Of a stretch of DNA of 10,128 bases, positions 1 through 6,241 are shown one piece after another; the stretch's first letter is position 1, and the number at the start of each line of letters is the position of its first letter. The translations under genes and the position numbers were made by a program. Under the pieces are notes generated by a model that made no database searches, had not been told where the DNA came from, and saw nothing but the letters and a program-made list of their open reading frames with translations. Where the stretch lies: positions 1-10,128 of the forward strand of contig CAJUBX010000081.1 in the NCBI GenBank assembly GCA_910585165.1, written 5' to 3'. The DNA comes from an uncultured Oscillibacter sp. (GTDB lineage: Bacteria; Bacillota; Clostridia; Oscillospirales; Oscillospiraceae).

Positions 1-190
1 ACTGGGTGGCGGTGTCGTACACCGTCAGCCCCGTGACGCAGGAGGCGGAGGCGGCCGTAAACACGGCGCTGGTCCAGGGGATGGTCCCGCCGCCCCGGGA
101 GGCGATGGGCAGGGACAGCAGACAGGCCCCCGCCAGAATCAGCAGGGCAAAGCCCAGGGCAAGGGTCTGCACAGCATTTGGTCGGCGCAT
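1..190 (-). CDS. trkH: TrkH/KtrB-family potassium uptake protein, N-terminal part (cut by window edge)
   Basis: This is the first 63 codons of a K+ translocating membrane subunit of the TrkH/KtrB superfamily; the rest lies off the left edge. A short basic N-terminus (MRRPN) is followed by a hydrophobic helix at about residues 8-27 and then the first pore loop. The loop reads FTAASASCVTGLTVYDT (residues 44-60). In this family the CVTGLT segment (51-56) holds the first selectivity-filter glycine. The short N-terminus resembles KtrB more than enteric TrkH. Known family role: a KtrB dimer works with a cytosolic RCK-domain ring (KtrA/TrkA) in K+ uptake; no such partner is visible here. The ATG at 188-190 is chosen because AGGAGG (minus strand of 197-202) sits 6 bases upstream. 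A good promoter lies about 100 bases upstream. The family call is firm; KtrB versus TrkH is not settled by a fragment. Confidence 0.85.
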   Translation of the reverse strand, partial: MRRPNAVQTLALGFALLILAGACLLSLPIASRGGGTIPWTSAVFTAASASCVTGLTVYDTATQ

Positions 191-287
191 AGGCGGCCTC
201 CTGGCAATCGAAGTTTCCCGCCCGCGCCCAGAGGCGGCTCCCCGCGGCCTTGAAACCAGGTCCGCGGGAAGCGGCGGTTTTCCCATT

Positions 288-316
288 ATTATATCCGCCT
301 TTTCCTCCGTTTTCAA
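288..316 (-). promoter_or_regulatory. Sigma-A type promoter for the trkH/ktrB gene
   Basis: On the minus strand, TTGAAA (316-311) is separated by exactly 17 bases from a perfect TATAAT (293-288). Transcription would start near 281, giving a leader of about 90 bases. The leader holds a GC-rich inverted repeat (CCCGCGG at 241-247 with CCGCGGG at 262-268) but no following T-run, so it is not a clear attenuator. I see no recognisable K+ or c-di-AMP riboswitch in this short leader. Confidence 0.75.
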
Positions 317-327
317 GCACAGGGAGC

Positions 328-357
328 AAAAAAGAGGCAGCTGGGCCCGGCAGGGCC
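328..357 (-). terminator. Possible terminator after the flagellin-like gene
   Basis: Downstream of the stop at 375, the minus strand has GGCCC-TGCC-GGGCC (357-344) followed, after about 10 bases, by six T (333-328). The stem is short and the gap to the T-run is longer than usual, so this is a tentative call. It fits the position, just upstream of the separate trkH/ktrB promoter. Confidence 0.35.
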
Positions 358-374
358 GGAAGGGGCGGTCCTCC

Positions 375-3300
375 TCACCGGAACAGCCGCCCCACGTCCT
401 CCTTTCCCCGTTTGCCATGGGTCCGCATGGCCTGGGAGGACGGCAGGGAGATGGCCCGCCGGGCGTCCTCCAGCAGATCGCCCGCCGCCCCGGCGTTCCG
501 CACGGGACCCTCCGCCCCGTCCAGGTACTGCTGAACACCCAAGAGGCCGTTCCAGCTCCGATCCAGGCGGTGATAGAGCACGCTGTACGCGTTTTGAATC
601 TGGCTGACCCAGCGCCGGTCCCGCTCGACGACGGCCCGGGCGGCCTTGGCCGCCTCCTTCGTGGCCACGCTGAGCCGGTCCAGCCCCAGGGCCCGGGAGG
701 ACAGGCGGAACTGGGGCAGCGTCACGGTCTCCGCCCCCATCTGGAGCGGAACCCCGGACCGGGTCCAGAGCCGGGCCTTCCCCACGTCCGCTTTCCCGGC
801 AATCTGGACCTTGCCGCAGCTTCCGAACAAACAGGCCCCAATGTCCGCCCCGGGATCGCCGCCCACGGCCTTGCGGATGCGGGCGCTTCCGGTGATGAGG
901 ATGTCGCCGCAGGTCCCCTGGACCCCCGCTCCGATGGCGGCGGCATGGCCCAGCGCCAGGGCGGCGACGCTGCCGCCCCGGATGCGGATATCCCCCACCG
1001 GGGCCCCCAGGGCCCCGCCGATTCCGGCCCCGCCGCCGGCGGCTCCGGTGGCCTCCACCACGCCGCCCAAAATCTCCACCGTTCCCATGGCTCCCCGTTT
1101 TCCCGCACCGATGCCCGCACCGCCCCCTGCGCCGGTGGCGCAGACGCTGCCGCCCCGGATTTGAATGCGGCTGGTCCGGTCCCGGCCTCCGCCGCTGTCC
1201 CGCCCGATGCCCGCGCCGCCTGCTCCGCCGCAGGCGGACAGGGTCCCGGCGGGATTCCGGCTGCTGCTCCGGGCCTCCGGGCAGTCCACCAGCAAAGACG
1301 TACCGTCCCCCAGGGAGATGCCCGCCCAGCCTGCGCCGCTTTCAAAACGGTTCTCCGTGCCGCTTTGCAGCAGCAGCGTCACGTCGTTTTCCCGGCCCAG
1401 GGCAAAGGCCCCGCCCTCGGATACCCGGCAGATCACGCCCCCCAGGGTCAGCTCCATGGTCCCGATGCCGTCCGCCAGCGCCAGCCGCCCGCTGAAGGGC
1501 CTCTGGTTGGCGTCGGTGCCCGGGCCGCCGGAGACGGCGGACACCCGGTTGGTCAGGACGCGCAGGGTGTGGGTTTCCTGTTCGTAAATCCAATCGGTCC
1601 CCGCTTCCCCTCCGGTGACGGTGAAGGGATTCGGATAGAGGACGGTTTCCTCAAAGGCCCCGGCGCTCTCGTTCCACCGCAGATAGGCGTAGCGGGTCTT
1701 GGGCCGCCGAGCCTCGTCCCTTCCCCGGATAACCACCGTGTGGACGGGGGAGCCCCGCTCCCCCTTTTCCAGCCACAGCCGGGCGGGCTCCCCGCTTGAC
1801 AGCAGGGCCCTCCCGTGCCTGCCGTCCACCGTCAGGGAGGTGACGGCGCTCCAGCCCGGCAGCAGGGTCCGCCAAACAAGGTCGAAGGGGGCCATAGGCT
1901 TCCCGGAGCCGCCGGACACCTGGGCCCCGCGGGCCGCCAGAAGGACCGGCCCGTCGATGACCACGGGGACGGGCAGGGTCCCGAAGTCCCCGCCTTCCTC
2001 CTCCGCCGCCAGAACCGCCGCGCCGCCTGTCAAGTGCAGAACGCTGCCCTCTCCGCCGCGCAGCGTGCCGATTCGAACCAGCCCGCCGCCGCCCAGGGTC
2101 AAAACCGCGCCGGGGCGCAGCCGCACCTCTCCCAGGGCGGCCTCTCCCGGGACCGATACCCGGGCGGAGGCCGCCACGTCCAGCACAGATATCTTCACTT
2201 CCCGCAGCGTCACCGTCCCGGAGCCCGCCAGAAGCAGCGTTTCTCCTTCCTCTCCGGTTCCCCGAAGAACCGTATCCCCGCTTCCGCCGATAACCAGCTC
2301 CCCGCCGGAGGGCCCGGCGGACACGCCGGGAAGGTCCTGCCCGGCCCTCTTTGCGTCCCCCAGGTCCACAATGGCGGCCTGGGGAGCGGTTCCCTCCGCC
2401 GCCGGTTCCGGGGCTTCGGCATGTTCCAGGGCGGGTTCCTCCGCCCCCGCGCCGGAGCTCTGGACCGCCGTCAAAAGGCCCATCATCAGCTCCAGGTTCA
2501 TCCCCTCCATTCCCGCCAGAAGGGTCAGCATGGATGCGGCGGGCAAGAGGGCGGCAGCTTCATCCCCCGGGAGCAGCACCGCCACCAGGAAATCCTCCAT
2601 TCCCGGGGCCGTGCCCGCAGTAAACTGGGCTTCCAGGTCCGCAAGGCTGCCGAAGACGCCGTCCGTCAGCTTTTGCACCGCCTCGTCCGGCGAAACGCCC
2701 TGGGATACCTTTTCCAAAAGTTGCCGCAGCCCCTCCAGAGCCGCCTTCAAATCCACCGCCTTGGAGGCGGAGCCTCCGGCGATGACGCCGCCCAGGTACA
2801 GCGCCGCCAAACAGCCCGCGGCGGCGCTGCCGTCCAGGGACTTCCCGGCAAGGGCGGCCAGAATATCCGGGATTCCCGCATCCTTATCCAGCCCCAGCAT
2901 GCTCATCAGCCGCTCCGGGGTCAGCCCGCTTTGGGACATGCCCTTCACCAGCCAATCCGGGAGCTTCTGCGGGCCATCTTCCTCTCCCAGGGCGGCGTTT
3001 GCCGGGGGCTCCGCCCCGTCCTCAATTTCCGTGCCTTCATCCAGGAACAGCCGCATGCCCCCGGCAAAGGCCCCTCCGGTCATGCGGTCGATCTGCTCCG
3101 CCAGCCGGTCCAGCTCCGCCTGGAGGGCGGAGCGGTCCTCTCCGCCGCCTCCGGCGGCTTTCCCCGCCAGCTCCGCCATGCGGTCCAGCGCCTCCTGAAC
3201 CTCCGCCAGCACGGCCTCCCCCGCCTGGAGGGTCCGGCGGCTCTCCCGGGTGCAGCTCTCCGCCCGGCCAATATGGCTCATAAGCCTCTGGAGCGTCTCC

Positions 3301-3431
3301 GAAACGGTAGCTCCCGGCGTTTTCGCCGCCGGACGGCTCTCTCCGGCGCGGTCCGCCCTCTCCGTCTTTCCCGCCGCCTGATACAACGGCCCGGCAGCGC
3401 GCCTCTCCCTGCGGATGGCCAGTTCGCCCAT
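375..3431 (-). CDS. Large flagellin-like protein with helical and glycine-rich beta-helix-like insert (1018 aa)
   Basis: Both ends match flagellin. Residues about 45-130 follow the flagellin N-terminal D1 pattern: an AVLAEVQEALDRMAELAGKA stretch, then EDRSALQAELDRLAEQIDRM, comparable to the usual ALNEVxxMLQRMxELAxQA...DRSAIQQEIDQL. Residues about 903-1018 follow the C-terminal D1/D0: LGLDRLSV, EAAKAARAV, a long helix with NAYSVLYHRLDR, and a terminal RLFR like the flagellin LSLLR end. Between them lie a predicted helical region (about 155-325), an acidic Pro/Glu linker (330-345), a beta-rich part (375-505), an FTVTGG...GTDW module (603 on) and five glycine-rich repeats (732-877). The FTVTGG and AGIGGG motifs are typical of surface proteins of gut Clostridia. 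There is no signal peptide, as expected for flagellins, which use the flagellar export system. The extreme N-terminus lacks the normal flagellin D0 pattern. The start is fixed by GAAAGGAGG (3447-3439), 7 bases upstream. It appears monocistronic. Role inferred: a surface filament subunit or displayed adhesin; polymerisation is unproven. Confidence 0.8.
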   Translation of the reverse strand: MGELAIRRERRAAGPLYQAAGKTERADRAGESRPAAKTPGATVSETLQRLMSHIGRAESCTRESRRTLQAGEAVLAEVQEALDRMAELAGKAAGGGGEDRSALQAELDRLAEQIDRMTGGAFAGGMRLFLDEGTEIEDGAEPPANAALGEEDGPQKLPDWLVKGMSQSGLTPERLMSMLGLDKDAGIPDILAALAGKSLDGSAAAGCLAALYLGGVIAGGSASKAVDLKAALEGLRQLLEKVSQGVSPDEAVQKLTDGVFGSLADLEAQFTAGTAPGMEDFLVAVLLPGDEAAALLPAASMLTLLAGMEGMNLELMMGLLTAVQSSGAGAEEPALEHAEAPEPAAEGTAPQAAIVDLGDAKRAGQDLPGVSAGPSGGELVIGGSGDTVLRGTGEEGETLLLAGSGTVTLREVKISVLDVAASARVSVPGEAALGEVRLRPGAVLTLGGGGLVRIGTLRGGEGSVLHLTGGAAVLAAEEEGGDFGTLPVPVVIDGPVLLAARGAQVSGGSGKPMAPFDLVWRTLLPGWSAVTSLTVDGRHGRALLSSGEPARLWLEKGERGSPVHTVVIRGRDEARRPKTRYAYLRWNESAGAFEETVLYPNPFTVTGGEAGTDWIYEQETHTLRVLTNRVSAVSGGPGTDANQRPFSGRLALADGIGTMELTLGGVICRVSEGGAFALGRENDVTLLLQSGTENRFESGAGWAGISLGDGTSLLVDCPEARSSSRNPAGTLSACGGAGGAGIGRDSGGGRDRTSRIQIRGGSVCATGAGGGAGIGAGKRGAMGTVEILGGVVEATGAAGGGAGIGGALGAPVGDIRIRGGSVAALALGHAAAIGAGVQGTCGDILITGSARIRKAVGGDPGADIGACLFGSCGKVQIAGKADVGKARLWTRSGVPLQMGAETVTLPQFRLSSRALGLDRLSVATKEAAKAARAVVERDRRWVSQIQNAYSVLYHRLDRSWNGLLGVQQYLDGAEGPVRNAGAAGDLLEDARRAISLPSSQAMRTHGKRGKEDVGRLFR
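801..1238 (-). repeat. Five tandem glycine-rich ~27-31 aa repeats inside the flagellin-like protein
   Basis: Residues 732-877 form five units of 27, 29, 30, 29 and 31 residues. The shared pattern is GGxVxATGAxGGAGIG, then a 4-8 residue Gly-rich turn, then a short beta strand such as GTVEI, GDIRI, GDILI or GKVQI. The copies drift: the first three keep AGIG, the fourth has AAIGAG and the fifth ADIGAC. Such a register suggests stacked coils of a beta-helix or beta-solenoid. The DNA copies have diverged too, so this is a protein-level repeat, not a recent duplication. Confidence 0.75.
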
Positions 3432-3473
3432 TCAGACGCCTCCTTTCTCAAATCCGCTTAAAGCGCGGTTCCT

Positions 3474-3482
3474 TTTATACCA
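3474..3482 (-). promoter_or_regulatory. Alternative extended -10 element for the flagellin-like gene
   Basis: Minus-strand TGGTATAAA (3482-3474) fits the extended -10 form TGnTATAAT with one mismatch. No good -35 lies 17 bases upstream. It could be a second, sigma-A start, or it may only reflect AT-richness near the sigma-D-like element. Confidence 0.3.
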
Positions 3483-3485
3483 TAT

Positions 3486-3511
3486 ATATCGGCAGGCAGA
3501 CGGGAAAGTTA
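3486..3511 (-). promoter_or_regulatory. Sigma-D (FliA)-type flagellar promoter upstream of the flagellin-like gene
   Basis: The minus strand reads TAAC (3511-3508), 14 bases, then GCCGATAT (3493-3486). The Bacillus subtilis SigD consensus is TAAA - about 15 bases - GCCGATAT, so the -10 is a perfect 8/8 match and the -35 core 3/4. A start near 3479 would give a leader of about 48 bases containing the gene's strong ribosome binding site. The position before a flagellin-like gene makes chance less likely. Confidence 0.6.
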
Positions 3512-3572
3512 TAGCCGGAACGGCTGAATTTGTTTTTTCAGTCCGGCGGTACGCCGTCGCCGGGCGGCACAG

Positions 3573-3599
3573 AAAAAAGGGAAGCGCGCCGCGCTTCCC
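3573..3599 (-). terminator. Rho-independent terminator of the mnmA-tcdA operon
   Basis: Fourteen bases past the tcdA stop, the minus strand forms a GC-rich hairpin with arms GGGAAGCG and CGCTTCCC (3599-3592 and 3586-3579, 5-base loop) followed at once by six T (3578-3573). This is a textbook intrinsic terminator. It separates the operon from the downstream flagellin-like gene. Confidence 0.9.
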
Positions 3600-3613
3600 T
3601 CCCTTGAACCGCT

Positions 3614-4345
3614 CTAAAACCCTCTGTCCAGCGCCAAATCCTTGACCGCCTCCCCCGCCAGAACCAGCCCGGCGGCGGCGGGCACAAAGGCCGCGCTCCC
3701 CGGCACCTGCCGCCGGGCCTCCCCCGCCAGGGACTCCTGGTAGAGCGCTCCCTCCATCTCCAAGGGGGACTCCCGGGAGTAAACCACCTTCAGCCGCCGG
3801 ACACCCCGGCGCTTCAGCTCCTTCCGCATCACCCGGGCCAGGGGACAGACGGAGGTTTCATAGATATCCGCCACCCGGAAGGCGGTGGGGTCCAGCTTGT
3901 TCCCGGCTCCCATGCAGCTGATGATCCGGGTTCCCGCCGCCTGGGCCTGCTGAATCAGGGCCAGCTTCCCGGTGACGGTGTCGATGGCGTCCAGCACGTA
4001 ATCGTATTGGGAAAAGTCGAAGTCCCCGGCGGTATCGGGGCCGTAAAAGACCCTTCGGGCACGCACCGCCGCCTCCGGGTTGATGCTCAGCGCCCGGGCC
4101 CGGGCGGCGTCCGCCTTGTACTGTCCCAGGGTCTCATGGGTAGCCAGAATCTGGCGGTTCAGGTTCGTCAGGCTCACTCGGTCGCTGTCAATGAGCTCCA
4201 GCGTCCCCACGCCGCTGCGGACCAGCACCTCTGCGGCATAGCCGCCCACGCCCCCCAGGCCGAACACCGCCACCCGGGCTCGGGCCAGGCGCTCCATGCC
4301 CTCCCGGCCAAGGAGCAGCTCCGTTCTCGAAAACTGGCCCAGCAT
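3614..4345 (-). CDS. tcdA: tRNA threonylcarbamoyladenosine dehydratase TcdA (CsdL)
   Basis: This ThiF/MoeB/E1-like enzyme uses ATP to cyclise N6-threonylcarbamoyladenosine (t6A37) of ANN-decoding tRNAs to ct6A. In the 243-residue protein the nucleotide loop is GLGGVG (29-34), followed by the D53/D55 acidic strand end and LTNLNRQ (59-65) with the conserved Asn and Arg. Next come DAIDT (119-123), the family signature CMGAGNKLDPT (144-154) and TSVCPLARVMRKELKRRG (164-181). The opening FSRTELLLGREGM is almost identical in E. coli TcdA. The C-terminal Cys-containing loop of the E. coli protein seems absent or shortened between residues 195 and 212. The ATG at 4345 is preferred over an in-frame TTG at 4375: AGGGAG lies about 7 bases before it, and it sits 4 bases after the upstream stop, so translation is probably coupled. 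It is the last gene of an operon with mnmA. Confidence in function is high. Confidence 0.95.
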   Translation of the reverse strand: MLGQFSRTELLLGREGMERLARARVAVFGLGGVGGYAAEVLVRSGVGTLELIDSDRVSLTNLNRQILATHETLGQYKADAARARALSINPEAAVRARRVFYGPDTAGDFDFSQYDYVLDAIDTVTGKLALIQQAQAAGTRIISCMGAGNKLDPTAFRVADIYETSVCPLARVMRKELKRRGVRRLKVVYSRESPLEMEGALYQESLAGEARRQVPGSAAFVPAAAGLVLAGEAVKDLALDRGF

Positions 4346-4349
4346 TTCC

Positions 4350-4706
4350 TCACTCCCTGATTCCCAGTATCTCAATCTGCTCCAGAACGTCCTGCCCCCG
4401 CCCGGTCAGCGCCATGCTGCCGTGAAGGGGATAGTCCCTGTAGGCGGCGTAATCGAAGCCCTTCAGGGGAACGTCGTAATCCAGCCGGATAAGCCCCTTC
4501 CCCGCAAGCGCCAGGATGGCGGCGGCGTATTCCTCCCGGGACCGCTCCCGGTCCTCCAGGTACACCGGCGTTTTCACATCCAGCCCCGCCGCAGCCGGGA
4601 GAAACGGCGTCTCTCCCAAGCGCCGCAGCAGCGCCAGCTCCGCCTCCGTCAGCAGCAGCTCCCCTCCGCAGCCGCCGCAGCCGCCTCCGCAGTTCTCACA
4701 GCCCAT
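4350..4706 (-). CDS. Small Cys-rich protein of unknown function in the tRNA-modification operon (118 aa)
   Basis: I do not recognise a named family. The N-terminus is a glycine/cysteine cluster with C3, C6, C10 and C13 (CxxCxxxCxxC), able in principle to bind Zn or an Fe-S cluster. The rest resembles a small helical or winged-helix fold: LLLTEAELALLRRLGETPFL, YAAAILALAGKGLIRLDYDV and a terminal ALTGRGQDVLEQIEIL. LTEAE...L...G.I.LDYD and ALTxxG are common in MarR-like or wHTH proteins, but I see no clear recognition helix. The ATG at 4706 has AAGGAGG (4719-4713) 6 bases upstream and overlaps the mnmA 3' end by 11 bases. The tcdA start follows 4 bases after its stop. Translational coupling with two tRNA-modifying enzymes suggests a linked role, for example metal or sulfur handling or local regulation; this is inference only. 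Confidence 0.8.
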   Translation of the reverse strand: MGCENCGGGCGGCGGELLLTEAELALLRRLGETPFLPAAAGLDVKTPVYLEDRERSREEYAAAILALAGKGLIRLDYDVPLKGFDYAAYRDYPLHGSMALTGRGQDVLEQIEILGIRE

Positions 4707-5778
4707 GTCCGTCCTCCTTCAAAACCTCCGCAATGGTCCCGCCGCCCACAACGCACCCGCCGTCATAGAACACCGCCGCCTGGCCCGGCGTCACCGCCCG
4801 CTGGGGCCGGTCAAATACGATCCGGACCCGGTTCCCGGCCTCCGGGACAATCTCTGCCGGCTGCTCCCCCTGGCGGGAGCGGGTCTTGGCTCCCACCCGC
4901 AAAGGGGCGGCCAGGCCCTCCACGGAAATCCAGTTCAGGTCCTCCACCAGCGCCTCCCGGGCATACAGGGCGCTCTCGGGGCCCACGGTGACGGTGTTTG
5001 CCGCCATGTCCTTCCCGCAGACGTACACCGGCTCCCCCATGGGAAGGCCCAGCCCTTTCCGCTGGCCCAGGGTGTAGCGCGCCGCCCCGCGGTGCCGCCC
5101 CACGGCCCGGCCCTCCCGGTCCAGAAAGTCCCCGGCGGGGAAATCCCTGCCGGTGTAGGACTCGATGAACGCGCCGTAATCGCCGCCGGGAATAAAGCAG
5201 ACGTCCTGGCTGTCCCGCCGCCGGGCGTTGGAAAAGCCCAGCCGCTCCGCCAGCTCCCGGACCTGCCGCTTCTCCATGCCGCCCAGGGGAAATTGGACCC
5301 GCTCCAACTGCCGCTGGGTCAGGGTGTACAGAAAATAGCTCTGGTCCTTCCCCGCGTCCAGGGCCTTTTTCAGCAGCATCCGGCCCGTCTCCTCGTCCCT
5401 CTCCGCCCGGGCATAGTGTCCGGTGGCCACATAGAAGAACCCCTCCGCGTCCGCCGCTTCCATCAGCCGGGAAAACTTCATGCGGCGGTTGCAGTCCACG
5501 CAGGGGTTGGGCGTTCCCCCCGCCAGGTAAACCCGGACGAACTTTTGGATGACCGCCTCCTCGAATTCCCCGGCCAGGTCCAGCTCCATGAAGGGAATGC
5601 CCAGATGGCGGCAGACGGCCTCCGCGTCGGCGGCGTTTTGGCCGCCGTCCGATTTCAAAAGCCGCATGGTAGCCCCTTGGCAGCGGAAACCCTCCACCAG
5701 CATCAAATGGGCCGCCACGGAGCTGTCCACCCCGCCGCTCATGGCTATCAGCGCGCTTTGGTCCCTATTTTCCCTCAT
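4696..5778 (-). CDS. mnmA: tRNA-uridine 2-sulfurtransferase MnmA
   Basis: MnmA adenylates U34 of tRNA-Lys, -Glu and -Gln and replaces the C2 oxygen with sulfur (s2U34), taking sulfur from a cysteine desulfurase relay. In the 360-residue protein the PP-loop is SGGVDSS (14-20). TPNPCVDCN (89-97) carries C96, equivalent to E. coli C102, and DSQDVCFI (189-196) carries C194, equivalent to the catalytic C199. GHYAR (120-124), GKDQSYFLY (143-151) and the RYTLGQRKGL block (234-243) are also family hallmarks. The beta-barrel C-terminus ends with AVTPGQAAVFYDG (328-340), and total length is normal. The ATG at 5778 has AGGAGG (5790-5785) 6 bases upstream; an in-frame extension by 21 codons starts inside the promoter and is rejected. 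It is the first gene of an operon with the Cys-rich protein and tcdA. No cysteine desulfurase partner is visible in this window. Confidence 0.96.
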   Translation of the reverse strand: MRENRDQSALIAMSGGVDSSVAAHLMLVEGFRCQGATMRLLKSDGGQNAADAEAVCRHLGIPFMELDLAGEFEEAVIQKFVRVYLAGGTPNPCVDCNRRMKFSRLMEAADAEGFFYVATGHYARAERDEETGRMLLKKALDAGKDQSYFLYTLTQRQLERVQFPLGGMEKRQVRELAERLGFSNARRRDSQDVCFIPGGDYGAFIESYTGRDFPAGDFLDREGRAVGRHRGAARYTLGQRKGLGLPMGEPVYVCGKDMAANTVTVGPESALYAREALVEDLNWISVEGLAAPLRVGAKTRSRQGEQPAEIVPEAGNRVRIVFDRPQRAVTPGQAAVFYDGGCVVGGGTIAEVLKEDGHGL

Positions 5779-5812
5779 GATACGCCTCCTTAGTCCGCTC
5801 TTTGAGGCTATC

Positions 5813-5841
5813 ATTATAGTACAGTCCTGCTGCTTTGTCAC
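5813..5841 (-). promoter_or_regulatory. Sigma-A promoter of the mnmA operon
   Basis: Minus strand GTGACA (5841-5836), exactly 17 bases, then perfect TATAAT (5818-5813). The start would be near 5806, leaving a leader of about 28 bases containing the AGGAGG of mnmA. An imperfect palindrome (5842-5883) directly abuts the -35 box, so regulator binding there could affect this promoter. Confidence 0.8.
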
Positions 5842-5883
5842 GCATTATTGCTTCTGAAATAAAATTTTGGAAGTAATAAATGC
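5842..5883. repeat. Imperfect palindrome A, related to palindrome B
   Basis: The arm GCATTATTGCTTC (5842-5854) pairs with GAAGTAATAAATGC (5870-5883), with one bulge and one G-T pair. Pairing continues inward through TGAAA/TTTTG to a 5-base centre. The right arm read on the minus strand (GCATTTATTACTTCCAAAA) closely matches the half-site of palindrome B (GCATGTATTATTTCCGAAT). It abuts the mnmA -35 element. Confidence 0.7.
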
Positions 5884-5897
5884 CATATTTTGCGGCT

Positions 5898-5915
5898 GCC
5901 GCCGTTTGCGGCGGC
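5898..5915. repeat. GC-rich hairpin between the two palindromes
   Basis: Perfect 7-base arms GCCGCCG and CGGCGGC with a TTTG loop. Neither side is followed by a T-run, so it is not an intrinsic terminator. It stands out as a GC island between two AT-rich palindromes. Confidence 0.6.
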
Positions 5916-5937
5916 GGGCAAAACGGCTCAAATCAAG

Positions 5938-5974
5938 TGTATTATTTCCGAATTTTTAATTCGGAAATAATACA
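5938..5974. repeat. Perfect 17-base palindrome B with 3-base centre
   Basis: The arms TGTATTATTTCCGAATT (5938-5954) and its exact reverse complement (5958-5974) flank TTT. It is AT-rich and has no adjoining T-run or GC stem, so it is unlikely to be a terminator. Its half-site recurs in palindrome A about 94 bases away, centre to centre. It could be a dimeric regulator operator or a structural element of the putative origin. Confidence 0.85.
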
Positions 5975-6241
5975 TGCGGACAGGCGGGGCCGCGGGACAT
6001 AGAGGGCAAAATCTGCATCATAACTTTCATAAGCATTCTTTTTTTGCGCAGGGCTCTCCCTTTTTTAGACAAAAAAGCCGGATGGCAAGAGGAAATTTGC
6101 AGCGGGCGCAGAGAAATTTTCACCGCCTCCAATTTTATGTAAACTACGCCCGTATGTGGAGACTGTTGAAGCGTCTTCCGCCCTCCTTTCCGGATCGGTG
6201 GAAATAGGAACCCGCTTCTTGGCTTTTTAATAAGGCTGCCA

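Noticed and set aside
801..1238. CRISPR or DNA tandem repeat
   Set aside because: The periodicity is in the protein; the DNA copies are diverged and in frame, without spacers.
6..1799. 597-residue plus-strand frame over the flagellin-like gene
   Set aside because: It is antisense to a protein with clear flagellin ends, has no ribosome binding site, and its product is low-complexity Pro/Gly/Ala sequence as expected from GC-rich antisense.
1815..3461. 548-residue plus-strand frame
   Set aside because: It has no domain, is antisense to the flagellin-like gene, and crosses that gene's ribosome binding site.
4516..5793. 425-residue plus-strand frame over mnmA
   Set aside because: It is antisense to MnmA, which carries all catalytic motifs; this product has no recognisable family.
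5974..6207. 77-residue plus-strand frame next to palindrome B
   Set aside because: It starts at the edge of the palindrome without a ribosome binding site and lacks any recognisable features.
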